A stretch of 64,000 nucleotides of DNA from Endothia cerciana (taxonomy: Eukaryota > Ascomycota > Sordariomycetes > Diaporthales > Cryphonectriaceae). The number at the start of each line of letters is the position of its first letter. The stretch's first letter is position 1. Below the pieces are notes generated by a model. The model was not told the DNA's origin. It searched no databases and was given only the letters and a program-made list of their open reading frames with translations. The translations under genes were made by a program, and so were the position numbers. The DNA lies in the NCBI GenBank assembly GCA_026119935.1, contig JALRMH010000018.1, positions 248,001-312,000 on the forward strand, read 5' to 3'. This document shows positions 47,488 to 58,036 of this stretch, piece after piece.

Positions 47488-48910
47488 GTAAGATTCCTAC
47501 TACTTCTACAATCTATCCAAATTCAAAAGAACTATGCAGCTAACTTATACATAGGTCGACTGTGGTGTCCTCATTCCGTGTACAACTCAGGCGTTGGCTT
47601 CATGTCCTTGAAACACTGTTCCCCTCACTTGAGCCTCCATACAGGACAAATATTGATGTCGCTGGTATCATTTGACAATCGGCATATGATTTGCGACCTT
47701 GATAAATGCCTCTTGAAACCCTAGGACCAGGTTCACGACCCCAAGGTCCATTGGCTAAAAGCGTAAGAAGACCACTCGGACTTCCTCTCGTGGTGTTTCA
47801 TCCTACTCTTCGGTCCAAGGCCGCAAGATAGGGCCTCTTAGCGGCAGCTGGCTCCCATGGGACCTTGGAACATCCAGGTGCTTCCTCCGGCACCTACGAG
47901 CATCAATGAGTGGGCTTGCGAAGTTTAGGCCTCCATTGCGCCGGCTCAGGTCCATGGAATAGGCCCTTCTACTCCAGACTCTCTGGCTTCATAGTGATAG
48001 ATTTCTTCACCAGCCTTGGGAGGCATGATTCTCGCCTAACTACAATCACTTGCAACGTGCCTACCTATTCAGTGACGACGTAGGTCGTTACGGGGGCTCG
48101 CAAGGTTGTGCCACCGCTACTCCCACGGCCAGTAGAGTGGTTGTAAATGCCCAGTCATGAGGCTTAACGCTCATATCTGTCCCTCATATCGTTGGATTTG
48201 AATCAAGAACATGCCAACTGCACAGGTCTCAAGGTGTCAACACGATTACGCTAGGTAGTGATAGTCACAGTGTCGGTAACAGTCTGAGGTATTTCTTGAC
48301 TCCCGTTCCGATCTAGTTCGATATCATCTTCCCGAACACGCATGTCCTGTCTAGAAACAATAGCTTGCGGACAAGCTGTTATGGTCAAAGTGAACTGGTC
48401 AGTGGCTGATCCCGTAATTGATTCCCACATAGCAACAGCGTGCGATATACTTGTCACGGTGCTCGTGGTTCACATATTATTTAGATGGGTCGACAGTCCG
48501 ACGGTAAGAGGACGATGGGTATAAATGATCCACTTCGGTCCCTTTATTCGCTTCCAGAACCATCAACATCAACCTAAAGGGCCTTCGCAAACAGCACCAG
48601 TCGAGGGGATCTCAGCAAGAGCCCCGAAAAGACACAGCCTCCGCGTCTGCGGACATATGTATGACAATTTCTTCGAGCGTTTGGGCCAAAATTCTGCGCT
48701 CTTCATCTCGCGGCCCCTAGTCCAGGTTACAGCAACAACGTTGAACCACCGTAAGCCGGTGAACAACATTATTGAACAGTATCACATTCGCCTAATGATT
48801 CCCCATTCCCCGCGTATGCTTCTTGCACTCCAAAAACTTTCTCGGGTCAGCACGGAATCTGACGTCAAATATCGTAGCGAAATCAAAAGACAAGAGAAAC
48901 TCACTCGGAA
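47488..48910. other. Intergenic
   Basis: No gene or recognisable P450 remainder over 1.4 kb. Open frames are short. Confidence 0.55.
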
Positions 48911-49259
48911 ATGGCAGGCGGAACATGCCCCGTTTGCCGGATGCTGGACGATGAGCCCAGCGTGCTGCAGTGGTTAGGATGGACCTGTTGCCCCCAAATG
49001 GTGCCACTACGGAGAAGAGTTAGGCTTTGTTCGCTGTTGGATTTGCAAAGGTGAGGGCGAACAATACTAAATGGTGGACGAGGAGGGGGAACAGGTGGAA
49101 ACGTGGATTCAGTGCCGCACCTGCCACGGGAAAGGAAAGAGAGTGTCCAGTCGATGCGGACCTTTCCATGCCCTAGACATGGCGAGATACTACCGTTGGC
49201 CCAAGGTGCTGTACGAGTACACAAACAATTCAGGGCACACGAATTTGGCTATGGAATGA
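48911..49259 (+). pseudogene. Small CxxCxGxG zinc-binding protein, broken
   Basis: ATG at 48911 opens MAGGTCPVCRMLDDEPSVLQW. After a five-C run at 48991-48995 the coding pattern moves to another frame, KWCHYGEELGFVRCWICKG. That frame meets TAA at 49068 and stays open beyond it to the TGA at 49257, reading VETWIQCRTCHGKGKR. Three CxxC units (CPVC, CWICKGEG, CRTCHGKG), the last two followed by Gly-x-Gly, resemble the zinc-binding half-repeats of DnaJ central domains and of small uncharacterised fungal proteins. No GT..AG intron removes the TAA in phase. The gene is probably inactive, though a single base error in the C-run would explain the frame change. Confidence 0.45.
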
Positions 49260-49362
49260 GCGGTGAACCAACCCTGGAACCTAGTCCAGAGGTAGCGATG
49301 CATCAGAAATTTTGGTTCGTCTATCACGGGATCATATTCGCAAATCTCCCATCATGCCACGC

Positions 49363-50715
49363 TCAGAACTGACTATACCCGCTCCTCTCTGCAAAGTGAA
49401 CCATGGACCTGCCCTGGTCATAAGCAATCACATATCCCAGCTGCCACACCTCCCCAATGATCATCGGCCCATCCGTGGTCGGATCGCCCCCGTCCGCAAA
49501 CGCACTGAAGCACACATCCTCGTAGCCCTGCAGCCCGTTCAGACTCCTCACAATCATATTCTCCTTGCGCATGGGCATCTCCACGCCGCCGATCACGTAC
49601 GCCGCGTACGGCGCTGTAGCGTTGCACTCCACCGTCCAGTACCCCAGCGTCTCGTTGTAGACGGCCGGCGGCTGGAACTGCGCGTTAACGCTGTACGCGG
49701 CAGCCGTGGGCACGAAGTTGGGCGCCGTCCCGCAGTCGACGATCGACTGGTAGGTGCCCCCGGAGAGCAGGCTGCCGTTGGTTGCGCGGTACACGAACTC
49801 GTGCGTGGTGGTGTACCACGTCAGCTCCGTGACGTTGCCGATGTTCTCGGTGAGCTCGATGTCCACACTCGTGAAATTGCCCTCCCAGTACTCCTCCGGT
49901 ACCAAGCCGCCAATGGCCATGACTCCGGCAGGGGCGAGGACAGAGTAGTTCTGCGGGACCTGGTCCAGGGCGATAGTGAACACCGCGTCCGTAACCAAGC
50001 CCTCGATCACCATATTGGTGAACAGCGGGTTGTACTCTACTCCCCGGCCCGTCGTCCGGTTGCTCGCCGAGGTGATGGCCGGGTATGCCAGCCCGATGAG
50101 CCCGGAGGAGTGTCCATCCCCAGACCACGCCGCGTAGTTCACCAGTGCGACCTCCTGCTGCTCGACCGTGATCCCCGCAAGGGTCACAGGCGCATAGGCC
50201 ATGTCGCCATCCAGAATCTCCAGCTCGGGGAAGTACTCAATTTCAAACTCCAGGCCGGTGATGTTCGTCCAACCTCCTTGCGTCAGATTGTACAGATTCC
50301 CGAATTGGCAGCCCGACTGGTCCAGGGGCACCTCGGACCCAATCTCCACGCACTGCAGTGCATCTGTCACGACCCACGTGTCCGAACTTCCCGTGTCGAG
50401 GAAGCTGATGAACTGCTGGGCCGGGCCAGACACGCCGGGAGCGTTGGCCCATGTCAGGTTGGCGACGGGGTAGACGTCGCTGAAGATAGTGTTGACAGTC
50501 TCCAGGGCGGTACCATTTTTGAGAGCGGCGATGCGAGACCGCACGGGACTGGCGAGGCTGTTGAGGGAGCGCTGTGAGATCTTGGAGAGGCCTATGTGGT
50601 TCTCCTCGGGCGCGGCGGCGATCGAGACGTCGCGACGGCTGAATTGGGCCGCGGCAGTGCCGAGAGAGAGCAGGAGGCTCAGCCCTAAGCTGAGAAGGAG
50701 AGGTGGCTGGTGCAT
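49363..50715 (-). CDS. Secreted aspartic protease (pepsin family A1)
   Basis: A single exon of 450 residues. A signal peptide (LLLSLGLSLLLSLGTAAA) and a short propeptide are followed by the pepsin fold. The first catalytic motif is FLDTGSSDTWV with Asp107. The second is SIVDCGTAPNFVPTAAAYS with Asp327; the residue after it is Cys instead of the usual Ser or Thr. The flap-region Tyr cannot be assigned with confidence. Near the C-terminus GPMIIGEVWQLGYVIAYDQG is the usual final strand. Many N-x-S/T sites suggest glycosylation, and no C-terminal membrane or GPI signal is seen. I chose the ATG at 50715 because it starts directly before the hydrophobic leader; upstream in-frame codons are GTG. Probably active and extracellular or vacuolar. 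Confidence 0.9.
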   Translation of the reverse strand: MHQPPLLLSLGLSLLLSLGTAAAQFSRRDVSIAAAPEENHIGLSKISQRSLNSLASPVRSRIAALKNGTALETVNTIFSDVYPVANLTWANAPGVSGPAQQFISFLDTGSSDTWVVTDALQCVEIGSEVPLDQSGCQFGNLYNLTQGGWTNITGLEFEIEYFPELEILDGDMAYAPVTLAGITVEQQEVALVNYAAWSGDGHSSGLIGLAYPAITSASNRTTGRGVEYNPLFTNMVIEGLVTDAVFTIALDQVPQNYSVLAPAGVMAIGGLVPEEYWEGNFTSVDIELTENIGNVTELTWYTTTHEFVYRATNGSLLSGGTYQSIVDCGTAPNFVPTAAAYSVNAQFQPPAVYNETLGYWTVECNATAPYAAYVIGGVEMPMRKENMIVRSLNGLQGYEDVCFSAFADGGDPTTDGPMIIGEVWQLGYVIAYDQGRSMVHFAERSGYSQF

Positions 50716-53700
50716 GATGCTGTGATGTGTGAAATTGGCTGCCGAGACGTCACGAAGCAGGGACACGGAGGAGCGAAACACGGGTCATGGAGTAACATAT
50801 ACGCTCACACACGATGGTTTGACGTATTTCCGACCTGCCTCATGCGGACCTGGTAGGCTATGAGTGCCGGGGGTGCCGGTGTACCGGAGCGGAGATGAGG
50901 GTCTCCAGGTCCGTATTTATGCGCCGTGGCTTGCCCCGATCCGGAAGGTCGTTACCGGAGCTACCCGGCGTATCCAATATTTAACTTTGTAGAGAGCGCA
51001 GTATCAGTAGCCTAGTAGGATTCATAAAAGCGTTGCTAGCGGGTCATGATATGTAGAAAGTGTCTTTGATGATACCTGGACACGGCTTAAAATCTTTGCC
51101 CATCCCACCACTGTTTGAAGATAGATTTCGCCTTCAACAGCTCGGCCGGCCTTCCTGTATACACCAGTGTAGGAAATGTACACTTTCCTTTTAAGTTTCA
51201 AAACTTTCACGAGGCCTAATTACGCGCATTCACTTTCGTTCCTCATAGAACTAGGCTCAAACGACCCGACCAGCATGCTTGACAAGGTCAAGATCAAAAT
51301 CGACAACGCCCTTCAGCTTATGGACCAGAGATCACGGTTCTGGCCTCGAATTTGTCCGTATCAATGCGGCCCACACGTCCGCCGTGTGCTGGTCCACACT
51401 GCAGGTAGATGGTCACCCAGATTGAGCACAGAAGCCATGAGTCCCGCGATCAAGCTGAAGAGAACGAAGTCGGGTTTGCGGTCGGCCAGCGCTGTGCGAA
51501 GGTGCCATGTTCCTTGCACTTTGGGCGACGGATAGTGTAGGTACCTATCTTCAACAGGAACAAGATAGCCGAATGTAGGGTAACCGCTCTTTGTAGGCGG
51601 CGGTCTCCAATTCTCAGCCTGCTGAGCATCATAGATCCGCAGTGCAATGGAATCTGGCAGAGATCCATCTACCTCATTCACAGTGTGAACGCGCTGATGC
51701 TCCCTGATCTGGTTGTCTTCAACTCGGGGTGTACAGTATACGCTGAGACTGAGCTGATTAGCACTTTGGTGGCGAGCTAGGATACTGTTTTTCGAAATAC
51801 GACTTTGCCCTGCCTGTGAGTCTGCTCGATCATCGCGGGAATCTAGGTCCGAGTTGTCTGCGCGATCAAGACCCGCGGGACAGACGGAGGACAAAGATGA
51901 ACCCATACTCTGTTTGGGGTAACTCTCAAGGATATGCACATGGCGTTGGCTGGGGTTGAGATGCACATAGATCATCTCACCGCGTTGAGATCTCGTTTCT
52001 GCTCCTGTAAGCCCAATACTGTGATGGGATTGAGCTAAGCTATCCCATAGTAAGATCAAGAGGCACGCTACACAGCTAGATGAGGTGGAAGGATCGGTTT
52101 CAGTCCTCAAACCGAGTCTCGGGAATGAATTCCCGGAAATCTTCAACTTATATCTCAGCCATCGATATATCTCAGCAGGATAGGGCGTACAGACATGGCA
52201 TAAGTAACAGAGATTGTCCAACTGATAGATCAAGCTGAGCGTGCCAAGAAATAAAGCCGTACTATATACGCTTATCCTGTCAATCTGGAGGTCTTATCTT
52301 AGGTAGCTTGCTTAATTCAGGAACAGGTGATTTGAGCTGCCAAAAGAGGGCTAATACAGAGTTGGTAGATGCCTACAATAGGGCTTCAAGCTTTGTAAAG
52401 TTCATAAGGACCCGGACCTGGACCCCGGGAGCGTCAATACTTCGTAAGGTCACCGAGCCCCTAAAGGTTGTCGTTTGCACTATAGTAACGCAGTTACGAC
52501 AGTGTTCAAAAGAGATTTGCGGTTCTCATGCGGATAAGATATATAAGTGTGGAAGATAATTCCTCACTCGAACGGGAATACAACCACTACAGGCTCATAT
52601 AGATATCTTTCTTGTGAGTCCAGGAGTATACTACCTCGATAATATTAACATATGTATTCAGCAGCAAATTATGTTTCAATTCGTCCGAGTTTTTCATACC
52701 ACGAAGAGCCAAGTACCTAGCCAATAAAAGCTAACGAGTGAATGCTCACAGGCCTGCATCGCAGATGTGGATACACGGCGGTGCTCACGATCTCAACCCA
52801 TGAATCGTGTGGGAGGAGGCGGGCGCTGAGCCGCGTGGCGCGCGGCTTCTCCATAATACACCTTCCGAGCTGTTCGACGCCGCCGTTCTGAGCGTGCGTT
52901 TCTGACACACTTTCGAGAACTTCAATATGCTGATGCTCACGCCTCACGGTAGTCAGTCACCTGCTTAGACTTCATGAGCTCCTTGTCCCCCCCCCCCCCC
53001 GAATCCTCGCGACGCAAATGTTATATTGCCTCTCAAGCCGGCCCAGAAACGACTTCAACACGGCCTATGCTACACCTGTCACGAGACAGCGATGGGAACG
53101 GCGCAAGGGCTCGAAAAGGGTCACTGTCATTCGGAATCTTTTCGTTAAAGAGGAAAGAAGAAAGGCCTACTTAGAAACTAGATACAAGACCGGGAGGTGA
53201 TGAGCTTGTGGACTTCGCCTGGTCTTTCAGCCTGCCCATGATCCTGATGGTAAACAGAAGTCACAATATGTTGGGGACACTCAACAGTGAAACTGGGAGG
53301 GGAAGATCTTGGTTCAAAGATATCTTGGACTCCATTTCCTAAATTACAGTGGAATATGCTCAATCGAATCAGGTAGAATACCCTACCATCCTGGTGCTTG
53401 GGTTGGCTAATTTCTCTCCCGATTACCTTTTGGGGGGGGGGGGGGCACCGAATTCGGCCAATAATCTTGTCATACGGCAGGTTGAGAGATAGATTTCCAG
53501 AGCGGCATGGGCTTGCTACCAATCGTCAATAGGGACCTTCGCGCCAATACTGCACTGTGGTGTGTTTCTACTCGGCCTCATTATGGGTAATGTTTCAACC
53601 TCAGGTGGCAGAGGGCAAAGCTTTAGTCACCCAGACCTGGGTACCTAAAGTGCTGGGTCAAAAACCCGCCATTTCACACCAAATCGCCAGCCTTTGTCTT

Positions 53701-53888
53701 CCTCTTCTTCGATTCTTCCGGGTCGCTCACGTGCACCCATTCACGAGTGCCGTGTCTTCGACGTTCCCCTCTCGAACAGTTCGAGCGAAACTCCTCTTTG
53801 CGGGCCCAAACCCAGCCAGATTTGGCCCAGCTTTGCGGGTTCGTACCAACCTCAGAACACAGCCAAGGTGTTTCAATGCTCGTAGCTA
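50716..53888. other. Intergenic
   Basis: About 3.2 kb. The longest frame is on the minus strand at 51361-52233 (290 codons from a non-ATG start). It has one possible hydrophobic segment, FVLFSLIAGLMASVLNLG, and no family I recognise, so it is not called as a gene. The palindrome TAGGTACCTA is at 51538. C and G runs lie near 52990 and 53435. Confidence 0.5.
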
Positions 53889-54422
53889 ATGTATTTTGCA
53901 AAGCAATTCAAAGATCACGTGCATACTATGGAGAACCCTGCGACAGCATCCTGGGGTCTGAGTATCAGCGGTGCAGACTTCGCGAAGCTCAAACGCGGTG
54001 TCAGGCCTCGGGATATGGATGACAGATGGATCTTTAAAGCCATGACGGATGGAGAGCTGATGGATGAACTTCTGATGGATGAAGCGACGACGGATGAAGC
54101 CCTGACGGATGAAGCCACGTTGGATCTGGATCAGAGTGGTAATATATCCATCCGTCGAAGCTGGACAAACAAGGAGCTCTACAGACTTGCTGTTAAGCCA
54201 AGAGAGGGCGGCACCAGTGCGAAAGTCGAAGCCATCACCTGGGAACAGAACCAGGGTGATCACATCTCGGAAGAGCAAGCTAAGATCGACGCCGTCATTC
54301 TATGCAGACAAATCCTTGAGTGCGATTTTGCTGCGGCTCCAGACTATAACCCCTTGCTTTTTTCGGCTTTTCCTCGGTCTGCTGCCGTGGATAGCACGAC
54401 TGTTCAGAACGGCACGAACTAA
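53889..54422 (+). CDS. Small conserved fungal protein with acidic DEA-type repeat insertion
   Basis: A single exon of 177 residues from ATG 53889; the Met at 53931 (MENPATASWGLSISG) is the alternative start. WGLSISGADFAKLKRGVRP and DMDDRW open the protein. RSWTNKELYRLAV, AKVEAITWEQNQ and EEQAKIDAVILCRQILEC close it. I recall this arrangement from short uncharacterised fungal proteins in which the two blocks are joined by a short linker. Here the linker contains a run of 5-residue units, variants of LTDEA/LMDEA, encoded by a 15-bp tandem repeat. No enzyme motif is present. It is likely cytosolic. Function unknown. Confidence 0.65.
   Translation: MYFAKQFKDHVHTMENPATASWGLSISGADFAKLKRGVRPRDMDDRWIFKAMTDGELMDELLMDEATTDEALTDEATLDLDQSGNISIRRSWTNKELYRLAVKPREGGTSAKVEAITWEQNQGDHISEEQAKIDAVILCRQILECDFAAAPDYNPLLFSAFPRSAAVDSTTVQNGTN
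54054..54119 (+). repeat. 15-bp coding minisatellite (GACGGATGAAGCC-like)
   Basis: About four to five imperfect units of the form CTGACGGATGAAGCC, in phase with the reading frame. They encode LMDEL, LMDEA, TTDEA and LTDEA. Confidence 0.8.
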
Positions 54423-54808
54423 GCGTCACAGGGAGGGGGTGGATGGAGCTGATGGGCGACCTTGCCAGGTCAAGGAGGGCAGAAAATCACGGCGGTGTGG
54501 ATGGCCATGTTGACTGGGCAGACTGGCTGGATTGGTTCGTTTCTTGCATCCTGGACCGCGGTGATGCGGACCCGAAACGGAGGGTCTATCTTCGAAATCG
54601 AACAAATTTCAAGTTGGACTTCTGTATCCTAGCCCAGGTGTGGTGAGCAAGGGGTCCTAATTATCTCCACAACAGAACGACCCCATTATCTGCTCTATTA
54701 TGAATAGCTGATTTACTTTCTTTTATTTCTTCTGCTCTATATACTATAATATATACTCTTTTTATACTAGCGTTTCAAATCGGCTGCTCGTTATAGCTAT
54801 AAGCCCGG
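54423..54808. other. Intergenic, AT-rich toward the LTR
   Basis: AT-rich with TATACTATAATATATAC-type sequence near 54740. No gene is seen. Confidence 0.5.
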
Positions 54809-55275
54809 TGTTATAACTCAGAAGGGAGCAGGTCACCAAACAGGCCGTCTCAGTGGAGACAAGACCACGTTGGCCTGGATCCAACATCCGCGGCATAGAA
54901 CTCCTTATGCCAGGGACACTGATTACATGAGCAGGGGTTAGGGTTGTAATGGAGGAAGACTCGTCAGGATCGTTGGCTCGCCAGACGAGCCTCACACCGT
55001 GGCTCGCCAGAGTCGCTAACGAGCCAAGCGAGCTATACTGAAGAGCCGGATATATAAAGGGCGGACTTTCCTACTGTCAGATAGATTTCCTTTATAGCTT
55101 TTCAGCCGTCAATCTAAGTTCTGAGTTCAATATTCAGAAGTTTGACCGCTAGTGACTACTGCATTAGCATTCAAGACTTGTGTTTCCTATTCAAGGCTGA
55201 ATCTTGGTACCGCTCTTGCTAGCATAAACCCTTAAGTACCTTGGGTATCTTCGGATTACTGCAGTGCTCATTACA
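54809..55275 (+). mobile_element. Solo LTR-like copy A of a retroelement
   Basis: Begins TGTTATAACT and ends CATTACA, the same termini as copy B at 61701-62085, which lies in the opposite orientation. Homology to B is clear at both ends (GCAGGTCACC, GGATCCAACATCCGCGGCA, and the block TCAGCCGTCAATCTAAGTTC to TTGCTAGCATAAACCC). A central segment and about 30 bases near the 3' end are unrelated. Most aligned differences are C/T or G/A. The 5-bp flanks (CCCGG and TGAAT) do not match, so the ends may be eroded or the copy rearranged. No internal retroelement genes lie beside it. Confidence 0.7.
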
Positions 55276-55479
55276 TGAATGCTCTCTAGCCTTGCGCACG
55301 AGCTAGCTGGGACCTAACCCAGCCCCTCCAGGACTGCTGCCACACGCAAACAGCCGCCGGGAGCTTAGCTGGCTCACCATCGGATCGGAGGCAATCAGCT
55401 GGAGGTCTCTGCGCAACCCTACTAACCATCTTCAACATCCTGCTTCACTCTCTTCGCCCAGGCCAGATCATCTTCTTGT

Positions 55480-57146
55480 TTACGCTTCCTCCGGTTCTAA
55501 GTGTTCACAGTCTGTGATACAAGCGCTGCCGCAATATCGCCGTGAGCTGCCGCACAGTGCAACACCCAACCATTGCGGTCCCGGATGACACTCTGATCCA
55601 CCCCAGTTGCCCCGAGCCTCTTGCAACTCTGGGCACGAAAACGGCAGAGCCTGCAGGTGATGTTTGGTAAAGTGATCGGAAACCTTCCCGAAGTACTGGT
55701 CACAAACGAGACATCGAGTATATTTCTGTAGCCCGAACACAAGGGCGGCCTTGCCGTGCTCGGCGGCGCAGTGGAGCTGCCAGTCGTCGCGGCCGGTAAG
55801 CACAGGCGCTGCAATCGTACCCAGCCGGATGCACTCCGGGCAAGGGAAGGGCTCTTCGAAGGCATGGCTGTGAGGTCTTGCATAATGATGCATTTCGTTG
55901 GTTACTTCGTGCCCGCAAAGAAGGCAACGGTGCTTCAAGCTCGACGACGGCCTAGGGACATACTCGATTCCGCCATGAGATAAGCCCACATGGCTGCACC
56001 ATTCAGACAGGCTGCTGATCAAAGGAGACTTATTCACCGAATTCTCTAGGCGGCATTCCGGATAGGGGAACGGGGTTTCGAAATCCTGCTTATGGCACTG
56101 CATCGTGTGTCTCGATAAACCTGACACCGAGGCGACAGTGCTTCCACAAAGGAGGTATTTGATATCCACTATCGACCTTCGTTTCGGTGCATTATGCAGT
56201 CCGTGGTAAGACTCAATGTGGGCTGCCCAGTGGTTCCAGCTATTGATGATGTGGTCATTGCACTCAGGGCAGGCAAATGGTTCGCTAAGCGTCACCTTGT
56301 GCGCTCGGTCGTAGTCTGTAGACAGGCCGGACCTGATAGTACCAGTTCGCTGCTTATTCTGGTACAGGGTAAAGGTCGCAACGAGTCGCCTTTCCTCAGT
56401 GGACAGGTCAAGCACTAAATCAAGAGCAACTTGACTATATTCGATGTTGACGAGGACGCCGGGACGGAAGCCACCAATGCCAGCTAGGAGGAGCATGTTA
56501 TGGAAGGCGATTCGCACGAAAGGGCTGCAAGGGATGTCGTCGGCCCGCCGCCAAAGAGTCCTTATGAGGAGAACAACGTCCTCCGCCGTCGCCTCTTTCT
56601 TAACAAAGGTCTGCTCGCGAGTAAGGTTCATCCCTCCGGCATAGGCTCTAATGCACTAGACGGACGAGTAAGTTGCTAAGCTTCTATATGTGTACCTCTT
56701 AGAGTGACTTACCCTGATAACCTCGAAGACAGGACCAGCACGAACATCTACGTGCAAGCCTTCGTATGCCTTCAAGCGCCACTGAGACCTATGCTCGGGG
56801 TCTTCTTCTCTCTTACGGGCAAGCACAGTCTGGTTAAATTCAAGAACCAAAGACCGCCAGGATGATAGCAAAGTCGTAGCGCTCTTCACAGTCCGTTCTA
56901 TTCGGTACTCCTCTGGGCCGAGACATATCTGCCGGCGGTTTCGATTTTCAGCATAAATGCGGAGAAACTTGTGGCAGAGACGGGCCGCCGCGGCTTGCAG
57001 ACGGCCTGGCTGGCATAGGTCTATCCAGATTTGTTCAGGATCTTTGCCCGCTAGCCCCCAGACACTACACATCCAACTTAGCTGATGACGGGAGGATGAT
57101 AGGGCTCAGTTATATCGGGTAAATCTGGTTTGCTTACTGGTTTCAT
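55480..57146 (-). CDS. DUF3435-like (tyrosine-recombinase-type) fragment fused to CPEC zinc-finger repeats
   Basis: Exons are 57138-57146 (three codons, tentative), 56713-57081 and 55480-56655, giving 517 residues. The first part has YRIERTVKSATTLLSSW, VFEVIR/CIRAYAGGM, and a block VVLLIRTLWRRADDIP, then HNMLLLAGIGGFRPGVL, then ATFTLYQNKQRTG. This resembles the N-terminal half of the fungal DUF3435/FluG-type proteins, the superfamily that includes Crypton and Starship tyrosine recombinases. The Arg of GFRPG would be the first catalytic Arg. The second half of the catalytic domain is absent. Instead, from SEPFACPEC onward, come four repeats of the form PFxCPEC ... W..H....HG, with CLLC/CLVC pairs between them. 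A one-base insertion at about 55625 throws the fourth repeat out of frame. The family call rests on memory of the motif. Confidence 0.55.
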
Positions 57147-57934
57147 ACTTCCCTTATCCTCTGCCTCTTCTGGATCGTCGCGGGGGCAAGGAGCACCAGG
57201 GGCTCATCGTCCGGCTCGGCGAGGAAATCGATAATCTGCAGAATCGAAGTCGAGGGGATTCGCCGGCTTAGAATAGTCGGTACACATCACGTCAGATCGA
57301 ATTGATAGACGGGATTTCTTTATAATTTGTTTTTTGAGGGGTGGAGGGTCTTAAATAGCAATAGAATCGGCGTTAAATAGCAGGCCGGAGTGGACAAGGA
57401 GCAGTACGCTGTAGCTGAGGCGAGAGGAAGATCTAGTTATAAGTCAATAAGGGCTCAGGAGAGAACTCGAGAAGAAGGAGGAGAGGAAGGGGAGGCGGCT
57501 GTGATGGCAAACGCCTGGGCTGGCCATGAACCCCCCGAGAACGAAGACGAGAGAACAGCGCCGCAGAATGAGGCCTGCTCTGTGTCATTCCCATGTCCAA
57601 CACACCATCCCTCAGATACAAAATTTCTACAATACTATATTACCCGAACAAATACCTTTAAAGCCTTCAAGGAGCCCTCGAGGAAGGTACTTCGCGCACC
57701 CTTGCAAGTAAGCCGATGGCTGCGCCCGGAGTACTTGGATGTTGGCCGGAAACGCGGTTCTCGGCGTCGGTCTGCCGTTTCCCACCATAGACCACCGCTG
57801 AGATAATAATAATAAAAAGAGAAACGAGAAGAAGGGCAAGGAGAGGGTAAAAGTAAGGAGGCCGTAAAAGGGCATGCCCTCCAGGCGGTCGATACCCAGC
57901 TCGAACGTGGAATCAGAAGGTGGAAAAAAGGAAG
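57147..57934. other. Intergenic
   Basis: No gene supported. An open frame on the plus strand at 57390-57806 starts at GTG and is Glu/Arg-rich without a domain. Confidence 0.5.
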
Positions 57935-58036
57935 TGGTCCCGGAGAGGATCGAATTCGCGGCCTTCGCATTACACAAAATCTTTCCCCATTGCGGAAATA
58001 TTAGTACGACGCTCTTACCAGCTGAGCTGCGGGACC
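57935..58036 (-). tRNA. tRNA-Ile (anticodon AAT) with a 28-nt intron, T-arm degenerate
   Basis: On the minus strand the acceptor arms GGTCCCG and CGGGACC pair fully and are followed by A. The D-stem is GCTC/GAGC. The anticodon stem TCGTA/TGCGA (one G-T wobble) encloses loop CTAATA..A with anticodon AAT. The 28-nt insertion starts after position 37, the canonical place for eukaryotic tRNA introns. The T-loop TTCGATC is present, but its stem is GCGAA/CTCTC with two mismatches, including loss of the invariant G53-C61 pair. The B box is accordingly weak. It could be a functional gene with base errors, or a decaying tRNA copy. Confidence 0.65.

Noticed and set aside
49051..49094. Short intron that might remove the TAA in the CxxCxGxG protein
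   Set aside because: The only nearby AG acceptors leave the reading frame out of phase, so the stop remains.
49312..50577. 421-codon plus-strand frame opposite the aspartic protease
   Set aside because: Antisense shadow of the single-exon protease gene.
30457..50715. Possible secondary-metabolite cluster (CoA ligase, P450, FMN reductase, transporter, regulators nearby)
   Set aside because: No polyketide synthase, NRPS or terpene synthase is present, the enzymes are scattered over 30 kb among housekeeping genes, and several are pseudogenes.
51361..52233. 290-codon minus-strand frame with one hydrophobic segment
   Set aside because: Starts at a non-ATG codon, has mixed composition and no family I recognise. 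It may be a relic, but I cannot support it.
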